DNA of 58,955 nt from Acholeplasmataceae bacterium (GTDB lineage Bacteria > Bacillota_I > Bacilli_A > Acholeplasmatales > Acholeplasmataceae): NCBI GenBank assembly GCA_023230825.1, contig JALNWO010000002.1, forward strand, positions 1 through 58,955, read 5' to 3'. The position numbers and the translations under genes are program-made. The notes under the pieces were generated by a model. That model saw only the letters and a program-made list of their open reading frames with translations. It made no database searches and was not told the DNA's origin. Positions 16,871 to 25,499 of the stretch are shown here, one piece after another. Positions within the stretch are counted from its first letter, which is position 1. The number at the start of each line of letters is the position of its first letter.

Positions 16871-16876
16871 ATTATA
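16871..16876 (-). promoter_or_regulatory. -10 element of the inositol-monophosphatase-like gene
   Basis: A perfect TATAAT on the minus strand lies 28 bases upstream of the start at 16843. It overlaps the first codons of the longer possible frame. No clear -35 is visible. Confidence 0.45.
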
Positions 16877-17117
16877 CATGATATCTATAAAGAAGTTTAT
16901 TGAGATGAATAATTTATTGACCTATCAGTTTAGTAGCATAATATTTTCAGCTATGAAACACTAAAAAATTCATGTAAAAACATATTGAATATATCAGCAA
17001 ATTTTAATATTATTAATAGAGATACACTTCTCCACATCATCAAACTATTCTATTACACGCCCCATTTAAAATCTAGTTAAAAAATGTGTTTAAAAAGTCT
17101 AAATTAATTTCTAGAAA

Positions 17118-20100
17118 TTATAGTTTATTTTTTTTTCTTAATATTTCTATATTGTGGCTTTTCTTTATGGAATTGATTCTTTTTTTGATAATTTTTTTAT
17201 CATGAAGAAGGTTTATAAAACGTATATTTAGCTCCTCATTTTGATAACTACTTTTCTCATAGGAAAATTGGTTGTACGGATGTCCCATTTCAGTTAAGAT
17301 CTGCATTATTTCACTTGATGTTAAATAGTCTCTTTCTATGCTCAGATAGATTAATTCAATATTTTTTATATTTTTGTACATTCCAATCATTAAATTAGTC
17401 GGTATTTTTGTATAACGATATCTATTTGTTATCAGAAATTTGTTAATATCTTTATCTTTGTAATCGTAATAGTCAAAAAATTCTTTGTTATTTGATACTA
17501 ATTCAACAACAGGAATGCTTGAATTAGTGTCAGTTAATTTCTTTAATATAAAGTTTTCTTCACCATTCAATATGTAACCTGAATTTTTAAAATTAAATAT
17601 GCTTAAATAGTTTTCTAATAAAAATCTGTATGTTTTATGCAGCCCATTGCTTACTACCAAAATTACTATATTTTCATTAACATCATCAATATATTTGTTT
17701 TTAATTAATTTATAGAATAAGTCATCATTTTTAATTTTAGCAACTAATTTAAATTTATTAAATTCAACAAGTTTAAATAAATCTTCAGAGTTCAGGTTAG
17801 ATTTGTTAATTAAATCAACTAATATATTTTCAGCTAGATTTTCATCATTAATTACTATTTTTGTAATTTTTTCATATTCAATTGAAAACTTACCATGTTG
17901 ATTTATATAATTAAGGTTTTTAATGTTAATCTCCATTAAGCCAAGTTTATTAATTAGTTTAAGCTTAGCATCTTCAAAATTACCTGCCATCAAATTTTCT
18001 ATTCTTGTATCTGTATTATCTTTAATTCTTATCAGTAAATTCTCATCATTAACTTTTCTCACTACAAACAAAATTGTTTTACTGTTTTCTATTTTAGGAT
18101 TAGCAAGCCAAATATTCTCAATGTAGTAAGGAAAATTATTTTTAATATATTGACTTACGTCTTCATCATTTAAAAGGTGAGTTAATTGATTCTTTTGGTC
18201 ATTATTATACTTTTTAAATATATAATTATTAATGTTGATTTCGTTTAATTCAAATAGCGAGTTCTTATAGAGAATTGAGACAAAATCATTAAATAGAGTC
18301 ATATTTTTAACCTTAACATCTAAGTCAATAAAATGTTTTATAACTTCATCTCTCTTAAAATCTGATAGTTGTTTCAAAATTGCATCTCTACTTAAAAGCT
18401 CATTAATAGAAATCACATTTTTTTGTTTGAATCGTTTATATAAGTCATCATCTAATAAACTGCTAACAAAAAGAATATTGGAAGACTCATTATCAACTTT
18501 ATTTATCAAATCAATAGTATTTTCATTATAAATAAACATGCTTAAATAATTGCTAGCTTGTCCTTTTTCTATGATGTTTACTTGAACAATTTCATTAATT
18601 GTAGCATCATTGTAGTGTTTGTTTATTGATTCTTTTATTTTTGAAGTGTCAAAATCTTTAATGATATATAAATAATTAATCAGATCGTAATTGACTGCTG
18701 CAGGTTTGTCAAATTGTTCTTCATTCATATTTTGAAAAACGGCAGATACATTTTCTAGTCGGTAATCAAATATCATTTTACCGTCATCTAGTAAATTAAG
18801 TATGAAATGAATGTCAACATCTGTCAAATAATGATCACTTTCTTTATATATTGTTGCAAAATATCTAGAGTTAATATACCGATACCTCAATAAATCGTAC
18901 AAAAGTTTAGCATGATTCACATTTTTTATTGTTTGTTTGTTATTTTCTAAATTGTTTGGGATAAATATTTTTGATTCACTAGTCTTTAAATCTTTGAAGC
19001 ATTTTAAAATGCTATTTTTAATTTCTTCTGAAGATTTATCATGACTTATATCATTTATATCTTCTAGTATATTATCTATTATACTTGTTTTTAAATACAA
19101 TTTATTGAAATCTTCCGGGTATAAATTTTTATAAACTGCTATTGCAAATATTTTATTTTTATCTTTTTCTAAACATCCGCGATCAATAAAATAATGGTAG
19201 TCATTTCTGATACTAATTAAAACTCTCATGTCATTAATATGATTCTTTAGTATATAAGGAAAGTTTTCATTGATTTCTTCTGAAATTCTATTAATCTCTT
19301 TCTTTAACATTTCAAAACTAAGGACATAAGATGTAGTTATTATAGCATCAAAAAATTTTGCTTTGTCAACAGGAGTTTCAAACGTAGTGTCAGATAAGGA
19401 ATATATAAATTTGAAAGATTTTGATTTGTTTAAAATATTATTGATTTCTTTTAATTGACTAATTATTAAAACAGAATCATCGTACCTATCTAAATCTTCA
19501 AAAACAATGGTTTTATATTTGCTTTTTTTAATTAAAATGATTATTTCTTGAATATAGTCGTTAAAACTACTATCCTCAGCTTTATTATCTATTTCGAATA
19601 GATCAGCAATACTTTTTAGTTTGTTTCCTAATATAAAATCTTTAACTAAAAAGAACACTATATATGTCAATGATAATGTGCCAATGATTGATGTAATGCA
19701 AGAACTTATTTTAAGAACATTTTCATCTATTGAAAAAATGTTGTATAAAAACATTAATAAATACAAAATTGAAAACACTACTATTGAAGACATAACTGAT
19801 AATGTTGTTTTGTTTGCTTCTTTTTTTCGTTGCTTGATTGATAGAAGTAAGGTAGTTAACAATTCTTTATTTAAATCATATTGGTCAATAGAGCTGACTT
19901 TTGAATGTTTGCTCAATGGAACAATTAAAAAAGATTTTTTTCTTTCTTGCTTAACTTGTTATGATAATAACTTTCAACAATACTAGATTTTCCACTACTA
20001 TGTGGCCCAACAATACCAATATTATTAATATGGATTTGTTTCAAATAATAGTCTAATAAATCTACGTTTAATTTATAGTCATCATAGAAATCTTTAGCAA

Positions 20101-20152
20101 TTAAATTTTTATATTTTTTCAACTCAATAATTTGTTTATTCTTTTCGCTCAC
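17118..20152 (-). pseudogene. KAP/YobI-like membrane P-loop NTPase, interrupted by a -1 frameshift
   Basis: Restored length is about 1,011 residues. The N-terminal 75 residues (GTG start at 20152, preceded by TAGGG) carry Walker A GPHSSGKSS (49-57), then stop at a TAA. Adding one A to the A7 tract near 19934-19941 continues the frame as EKKSFLIVPLSKHSKV into the long 932-residue frame. Two membrane helices (about 38-61 and 69-93 of the long frame) lie between Walker A and the Walker B-like IVFEDLDRYDD (about 137-147). Transmembrane helices inserted into the NTPase fold are the hallmark of KAP NTPases (Kidins220, PifA) and match YobI-type proteins. The remaining 780 residues are Asn/Lys/Ile-rich and helical with no recognised domain. 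PifA is a phage-exclusion protein, so a defence role is possible but unproven. Confidence 0.75.
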
Positions 20153-20187
20153 TTTAATCCCTACTTTACAACTAATATTTTTATTTT

Positions 20188-20196
20188 ATTATACCA
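20188..20196 (-). promoter_or_regulatory. Extended -10 promoter of the KAP-like gene
   Basis: The minus strand reads TGG-TATAAT 36 bases upstream of the GTG start. No clear -35 is visible. Confidence 0.5.
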
Positions 20197-20403
20197 TTAC
20201 TAACACATATCCTTTAACAAATATATGATTTAAGAAAACTGCATCTGTGATGAAAAAACTTTATTAACAGTGCATCAGCATTTAGATTTTCCTTTTTGGA
20301 GTTTCAGCCTACTTTGATGTTATACCCATCACTCTATATAAAGTTTAAGCTGAATCTCTTTATTTTAATTTTGAAGGATTATATGTTTTAATTATTTTAT
20401 TTT

Positions 20404-20625
20404 TCAATTTTTGTTGGTTTTTAATATAATTATATAATAAATTGCAAAGATACTACCTATAATAATCAATGATAATGAGATTATTATTTTTTTATCAAAA
20501 GTAAAACTCTTATTAACAAGTTTTACAAATAAAATGTATATTCCAAATAAAACATATATTGTTGATAGTACTACCTGTGCAATTAATGCAATTCTTGTGT
20601 CACCGTAGTTTTTTTCTGTAATCAT
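20404..20625 (-). CDS. Small two-helix membrane protein
   Basis: A 73-residue protein with two hydrophobic segments (about 12-35 and 46-67) and short charged ends. The ATG follows GGGGGA located in the last codons of the XRE gene, three bases away. Expression is therefore probably translationally coupled to the regulator. Such pairs of XRE regulator and small membrane protein are common in Bacillota, where the membrane protein may sense the signal or modulate the regulator. No named family is recognised. Confidence 0.65.
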   Translation of the reverse strand: MITEKNYGDTRIALIAQVVLSTIYVLFGIYILFVKLVNKSFTFDKKIIISLSLIIIGSIFAIYYIIILKTNKN

Positions 20626-20628
20626 TTA

Positions 20629-20832
20629 TTAATCCCCCACTTCAAATATGAACACTTCTTCTATATGTTTATCAAAATATTTAGCTATTTTATAAGCTAA
20701 ATCTAATGTTGGATAAAACCTATATGTTTCTAATGATGTTATGGTTTGTCTAATAACTCCAACTTGTTCTGCAAGTTCTGATTGTGTAATTTTCTTTTCT
20801 TTTCTTAATTTAGCTATTTTATTTTTTATCAT
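20629..20832 (-). CDS. XRE-family HTH transcriptional regulator
   Basis: A 67-residue single-domain DNA-binding protein of the Cro/C1 type. Helix-turn-helix residues are clear: IAKLRKEKKITQSELAEQVG followed by VIRQTITSLE. The C-terminal stretch LDLAYKIAKYFDKHIEEVF is typical of the short YgzD/PhrR-like group. The start at 20832 is preceded by AAAGAAG. A longer start at 20853 lies inside an inverted repeat (20847-20868) and lacks a ribosome-binding site. The repeat is a plausible operator for autoregulation. It heads a two-gene unit with the small membrane protein. Confidence 0.88.
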   Translation of the reverse strand: MIKNKIAKLRKEKKITQSELAEQVGVIRQTITSLETYRFYPTLDLAYKIAKYFDKHIEEVFIFEVGD

Positions 20833-20846
20833 AGTTTGCTTCTTTT

Positions 20847-20868
20847 TTTGCATAGTTTTATATGCAAA
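20847..20868. promoter_or_regulatory. Inverted-repeat operator candidate of the XRE regulator
   Basis: The arms TTTGCATA (20847-20854) and TATGCAAA (20861-20868) are perfect 8-base inverted repeats separated by six bases. They lie 15 bases upstream of the regulator's start and next to a TATAAA-like -10. XRE repressors often bind such sites to control themselves. Confidence 0.5.
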
Positions 20869-21002
20869 TAATTTTATGTTAGAAATTTTGTGTGAACGGC
20901 ATGGTTAATGTTAAACTAAAAATTTAAAACAAGTCTGATAGCGATGTAAAGCAAGTAAATTTAAGGAAATATTTTCTAACTCTTTATGTCCTGTCTCCTT
21001 TT

Positions 21003-21011
21003 TGCTATAAT
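21003..21011 (+). promoter_or_regulatory. Extended -10 promoter of the MacB-type transporter
   Basis: TGC-TATAAT lies 45 bases upstream of the ATG at 21057. No strong -35 is visible. Confidence 0.55.
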
Positions 21012-21056
21012 AAAGTCAAAGTAACGATTTTAAAAACCAAAAGAATGGGTGATTTT

Positions 21057-23414
21057 ATGTTGGAATTAAGGCAGATCGCTAAAACCTACCATACTGGAGA
21101 TGAAGATATCCGAGCCCTTAAAGATATTAACTTAACCTTTGACAAGCCTCAGTTTGTCGCTGTTTTAGGTCCTTCTGGCTGTGGAAAAACAACCTTACTT
21201 AATATTTTAGGCGGTCTTGCTCGTTATGATGAGGGTGACTTAATTATTAATAATCAATCAACGAAGAGCTTTAAAGATGTTGATTGGGATAGTTATCGTA
21301 ATCACCAAATTGGTTTCATTTTCCAAAGTTATAATCTAATCAACCATTTAACTGCCCTAGGGAACGTTGAGTTGGCTTTATCTTTAAGTGGTGAGAGTTT
21401 ACTTGTTCGACGTAAGAAAGCCCGGGAAGCGCTCATTCGTGTTGGCTTAGGTGATAAATTAAATAAGAACCCTAATCAACTTTCTAATGGACAAATACAA
21501 AGAGTCGCTATTGCAAGAGCCTTAGTTAATAACCCAAAGATTATTCTTGCAGATGAGCCGACAGGCGCACTTGATTCAGAAAACAGTATTCAAATTATGG
21601 AACTCTTAAAAGAAATGGCTAAAGATAAACTCGTTGTCATGGTGACCCATAACCAAGAGTTAGCTGAACAATATAGTGACCGCATTATTAACCTTCTTGA
21701 TGGTGAGATTACAAGTGATGAAGTAAAAACAGAAAGAACAGAAACTGATTTTGCTTTAAAACCTTTTGATAAAAAAACCTACATGGGTTTTGGAACCGCT
21801 TTAAAATTAAGCTTCTTTAACCTTTTAAAGAAACTCGGAAAAACCCTTGTCTCTTCTTTTGCTGGAGGAATAGGTATCATTGGTGTCGGTTTAGTCATTG
21901 GGATATCAATCGGTTTTTCCAATTATGTCGATATTGTTCAATTAACAACCAATACCAATACACCACTGGTGATCCAAAATAAAACTGTCACGGAAGCTTT
22001 TCCAGACCCAGACAACCCTGCGGTCCCACGGCCAAAGACTTTTCCTAAAAATCAAAACTATATTACGTCTCAACAAACCTCACCACCAAGAATTTACGAG
22101 GAAGTCGTTAACCTTATTACTCCAGAATATTTAAACTATTTAGAAGATATGGATCAAAGTTTATATCATGAGATTAAACCATACTATGATTTAAACTTCC
22201 CGACCTTTTTAAGAAAAGATGATGATGGTAATATCTTTACCGTCAACTACAGTGCTTCCAGTACTGCTGATATCGGTGAAATCCCTTATGAAAAACCAGA
22301 GTACTTAGGACAAATGTTTGATGTGCTATCAGGTAGACTTCCATCTAACACTGTTTCAAGCAATCGGATTGCGGAAGGTGTCCTTATTATTAGTGACCGA
22401 AACCAGTTACCCGACACGATGTTAAACCGTTTAGGTCTTGATGGAAATGACTATGAAGCCCAAATTAGTTTCAGTCGACTATTAAATATGGAAATTAGGA
22501 TTGCTCATAGTGGTGTGATCTATGAAGAAAATCCGGATACTGAATTATATATTAAAAGAAGTAATGCTGATATTTATGATGATGAAGATATTATTACTTT
22601 AAAAATTGTTGGGATTTTAAGACGAAAACAAAACGCCGCTATCCCTCAATATCAAGGGATGAGATACACCTCTGGCGTCAATCGTTTCATCTTAAATGAA
22701 ACCATCAATGCCCCTGTTGTTTTGCGTCAACAAGCCATTATCGATGATTATTATGAAAATGATGAAAGGCTTTATTCTATCCTCAATAATAAAGTTTTAA
22801 CAGAAAAGGAAGCAACCACTTTACTTAGAAACTTAGGGATTGCTCAAGAACCATCACGCCTTATTATCTACCATAAAGATGAAGAAACTAGAGAAGAAAT
22901 TATAGCATACTTAGATGCGTTTAATGAGGGTCGTGATAATCAAGATAAAATTTTTATTAACCAGTCTGTCTTAACGGAGACTTGGCTTGTCGATAACACT
23001 TTATCGGCCATCAACGTCGTCTTAGTATGGGTTGCTTTCATTGCCTTATTTATATCCATCTCACTCTTATCGATTTTAACTTACTTGTCAGTTATTCAAA
23101 GAACACCAGAGATTGGTATTCTAAGAAGTATCGGAGCAAGAAAAAAAGATATCTCAAGGGTCTTTAACGCTGAAGCTTTCATTGTAGGTATCTTAAGTAG
23201 TATCGTAGGTTTACTCCTTTTATACTTAGTCGTGCCTGTCTTTAATACTGTTTTTGAATCCACGTTAAGAACGCAGGAACTGATTAACATTGATCCAAAG
23301 TTTGCTTTCTTACTTTTAGGAGGAAACATTCTTCTTACCTTAATCATCGGCTTTATCCCGGCAATAGTCGCCTCTAAGAAAGATCCTATCGATGCACTGA
23401 GATCAGTCGCCTAA
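21057..23414 (+). CDS. MacB-type ABC transporter, ATPase fused to FtsX-like permease
   Basis: A 785-residue fusion. Residues 1-225 are an ABC ATPase of the LolD/MacB class: Walker A GPSGCGKT (38-45), signature LSNGQIQRVAIARAL (usually LSGGQ), Walker B IILADEPTGALDS and switch His in VMVTHNQEL. A first membrane helix follows at about 255-290. A large extracellular domain (about 290-635) contains a proline-rich stretch and SGVNRFILNE. Three C-terminal helices have the FtsX pattern RTPEIGILRSIGARKKDI. Such transporters are mechanotransmission pumps for peptides, lipoproteins or antimicrobial resistance. The ATG at 21045 lacks a good ribosome-binding site; GGGTGA precedes the one at 21057. It is monocistronic beside an XRE regulator, but no operator was found in its own promoter. 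Confidence 0.9.
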   Translation: MLELRQIAKTYHTGDEDIRALKDINLTFDKPQFVAVLGPSGCGKTTLLNILGGLARYDEGDLIINNQSTKSFKDVDWDSYRNHQIGFIFQSYNLINHLTALGNVELALSLSGESLLVRRKKAREALIRVGLGDKLNKNPNQLSNGQIQRVAIARALVNNPKIILADEPTGALDSENSIQIMELLKEMAKDKLVVMVTHNQELAEQYSDRIINLLDGEITSDEVKTERTETDFALKPFDKKTYMGFGTALKLSFFNLLKKLGKTLVSSFAGGIGIIGVGLVIGISIGFSNYVDIVQLTTNTNTPLVIQNKTVTEAFPDPDNPAVPRPKTFPKNQNYITSQQTSPPRIYEEVVNLITPEYLNYLEDMDQSLYHEIKPYYDLNFPTFLRKDDDGNIFTVNYSASSTADIGEIPYEKPEYLGQMFDVLSGRLPSNTVSSNRIAEGVLIISDRNQLPDTMLNRLGLDGNDYEAQISFSRLLNMEIRIAHSGVIYEENPDTELYIKRSNADIYDDEDIITLKIVGILRRKQNAAIPQYQGMRYTSGVNRFILNETINAPVVLRQQAIIDDYYENDERLYSILNNKVLTEKEATTLLRNLGIAQEPSRLIIYHKDEETREEIIAYLDAFNEGRDNQDKIFINQSVLTETWLVDNTLSAINVVLVWVAFIALFISISLLSILTYLSVIQRTPEIGILRSIGARKKDISRVFNAEAFIVGILSSIVGLLLLYLVVPVFNTVFESTLRTQELINIDPKFAFLLLGGNILLTLIIGFIPAIVASKKDPIDALRSVA

Positions 23415-23420
23415 TCAAAA

Positions 23421-23456
23421 ATAAAAGGAAACTCAATCGAGTTTCCTTCTTTTTTA
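23421..23456. terminator. Bidirectional terminator between convergent genes
   Basis: A 10-bp perfect stem (23425-23434 with 23439-23448) closes a 4-base loop and has T-rich tails on both strands. It ends the MacB-type gene and the beta-helix operon. Confidence 0.9.
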
Positions 23457-25487
23457 TTCTTCTATATCAATATCATTGACTGTAATTTTGAAATTACCTA
23501 AATCCATGACACCACCAACGGTTACACGAATGAGATATTCACCTGGTTCAACGACTAACGTTGGTCTAACAAGTTCTAAGCCTTGAGAATCACTAGAATA
23601 CATGAGCAAGTCTTCACCAAACTCATATTCTGATTCATCATACTTACCATTATTATTATGATCAATAATGTAATAGGTTAAAAGAACTTCTTGATCTAGA
23701 TTCATAATTTCAATCGTTCCGTGTTGGGGGAACATATCTAGGAACATATAAACAAAACCTAAATCTCCTTGAATTTCCATTCCTGGAAGCCGAACATCAA
23801 TCGTAATCCCAACAACGTCTACTGTGTCATTGACTTCATACACCGTTTGGTTTGGTGTATTTAGAGACCATGAAATCGCTTCTGATTCACTAGACCAGCG
23901 AATAATCGCTGAATCACTACCGTCAATCATGCCCAGGGGTAAGACAAAGTCGACATAACCCACTGCAGATACCATGACGTTTTCTGTTACACTATTCCCA
24001 CTCGCAACTGGGAATAAAACTCCACCTGGTTCATAATACCCTAAAATAATTAAATGAGACGGTTCAATGACAGAGTCTTTTGTTGGTGAGTCAATTCTAA
24101 TCCCGGTGTTATCAGCGTTAAGTATAGTAATATCTTTTATCGTAACCTCAGAGCTATGAACGTAAAGCGCTGCACTTAAATCTGTCATACCGCCCATAAT
24201 TCCAGGTTGTTTAAAGATGACATTTTCAACATAACCATTTTTCGATAAATGGTAATGGAGGTGATAACGGTTTGAGACTTCCATATTTAAATCTTTAATA
24301 TAAACATTATCAGCTTGGGAAACACTAATGACGACATCAATCCCTTGAGACTCAATTTTATGATTGTTACCGATTAATGTAAACGAATGACGAATCGTTA
24401 ATGTTTCTGTGAATAACAAATCTTTTGTTAGAACGACAGCCGGAACATCATCAGCTACTGCTTGCCTTAACTCCGCTGTTGTTTCAACAGGTAAAGCGTT
24501 TGTAACGAGGAGTGGATCTGATTTTTGAACCGGTAAATGAGCTTGATCAGGATGGAATTCAACATGATATAAATAACCACCCAGCTCATCTTCAGTATGT
24601 TCAATAATATATTCATTGTCTAACGTATCTAAATGCACGTTATTAACGAACCACATCAATGTTCCTGTTCCTAAAGCATCTGCGATCGGTCCAACAGATA
24701 ATTCTCTTGAAGTAAATTCTTCTGTTTGAGTTGCTTCACCATCTAAGAAAAGAATTACTTCACCATAAGATAAGATGTAGTGCTGGTAGTTTGATTGGTA
24801 TTTACCAACTTCTAAATAAATTAAATAATTACCAACGCCCAAAGCTTCAAAGTCAATCGTTAGGCTAAGCGTTCCTTCGTTACTACTTACATAATTCATT
24901 TCTTCTGAAAGAATCATGACGTGCTCGACACGATTGACTTCTTTCATATTAATGTCACGATTAACAATAATCCAAGTTGCTGAATGATGCGATAAGTTGT
25001 TTGTTAAAGTGGCTGTATAGGTAACGGGTTCTTCATCTGTTCCTAACACAGCGTTAATTTGATGCGCATGTTCATTCACACCATTTGTAATCGTTACTTG
25101 CGTTGGTCTTTCAGTCACACTTATAATTGCTTCAGCAGACAATTCTTTATTTTCCCCTTTTAAACGAAATTGGACAACAACGCGTACATTTAAATGAAGT
25201 GTATGTTTAATTTCGACAAAATGGGTTAAAGTATCTTCGGCAACCACTTGTGATCCTTCATACCAAGTAATACTTAAGTCTTCAACAGTAAGTTCATTAT
25301 CTTGAAAATACTTTAAAACTAAGGTGAAGGTAATATCATCAAGCTCTTCTGTTTCTTCATATAACTGATTCAGTTCACCAACGTTGGTTAACTCAATTTC
25401 AGGGCTTCTAACTGTTGGGTTGGGATCGATTTCCACACAACCAACAAGTAAGAATAATAAGGCAATTGTAAAAAGAATTTTCTTCAT
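23454..25487 (-). CDS. Beta-helix surface lipoprotein with an EF-hand-like loop
   Basis: A 677-residue lipoprotein. The signal peptide ends in LLFLLVGC, so Cys17 is the lipidated residue. Residues about 40-330 look like several Ig-like or beta-sandwich domains. Residues about 335-480 have pectate-lyase-type right-handed beta-helix turns (LTIRHSFTLIGNNHKIESQG, DVVISVSQADNVYIKDLNM). Near residues 613-624 the loop DHNNNGKYDESE has the calcium-ligand spacing of an EF-hand or dockerin-like loop. The C-terminal domain resembles bacterial pre-peptidase-like beta-sandwiches. It is the last gene of the ABC operon, 12 bases after its neighbour, with GGAG just before the ATG. No catalytic residues are recognised; a binding role at the surface is inferred. 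Confidence 0.7.
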   Translation of the reverse strand: MKKILFTIALLFLLVGCVEIDPNPTVRSPEIELTNVGELNQLYEETEELDDITFTLVLKYFQDNELTVEDLSITWYEGSQVVAEDTLTHFVEIKHTLHLNVRVVVQFRLKGENKELSAEAIISVTERPTQVTITNGVNEHAHQINAVLGTDEEPVTYTATLTNNLSHHSATWIIVNRDINMKEVNRVEHVMILSEEMNYVSSNEGTLSLTIDFEALGVGNYLIYLEVGKYQSNYQHYILSYGEVILFLDGEATQTEEFTSRELSVGPIADALGTGTLMWFVNNVHLDTLDNEYIIEHTEDELGGYLYHVEFHPDQAHLPVQKSDPLLVTNALPVETTAELRQAVADDVPAVVLTKDLLFTETLTIRHSFTLIGNNHKIESQGIDVVISVSQADNVYIKDLNMEVSNRYHLHYHLSKNGYVENVIFKQPGIMGGMTDLSAALYVHSSEVTIKDITILNADNTGIRIDSPTKDSVIEPSHLIILGYYEPGGVLFPVASGNSVTENVMVSAVGYVDFVLPLGMIDGSDSAIIRWSSESEAISWSLNTPNQTVYEVNDTVDVVGITIDVRLPGMEIQGDLGFVYMFLDMFPQHGTIEIMNLDQEVLLTYYIIDHNNNGKYDESEYEFGEDLLMYSSDSQGLELVRPTLVVEPGEYLIRVTVGGVMDLGNFKITVNDIDIEE

Positions 25488-25499
25488 ATTTTCTATCTC

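Larger units (their letters stand above)
16900..20950. other. AT-rich accessory island
   Basis: Coding and non-coding sequence here is visibly richer in A/T than the flanks, with codon choice strongly biased to AAT, ATT, AAA and TTA. It holds a KAP/YobI-like NTPase, a small membrane protein and an XRE regulator, all on the minus strand between two ordinary genes. The 238 bases at 16880-17117 and the 251 bases at 20153-20403 contain no gene that I can see. No integrase, direct repeat or tRNA is visible at either edge, so the boundaries are approximate. Confidence 0.55.

Noticed and set aside
17106..17119. The palindrome AATTTCTAGAAATT at the end of the KAP-like gene as a terminator.
   Set aside because: The stem is short and A/T-only and no T-run follows directly. 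I could not support termination there.
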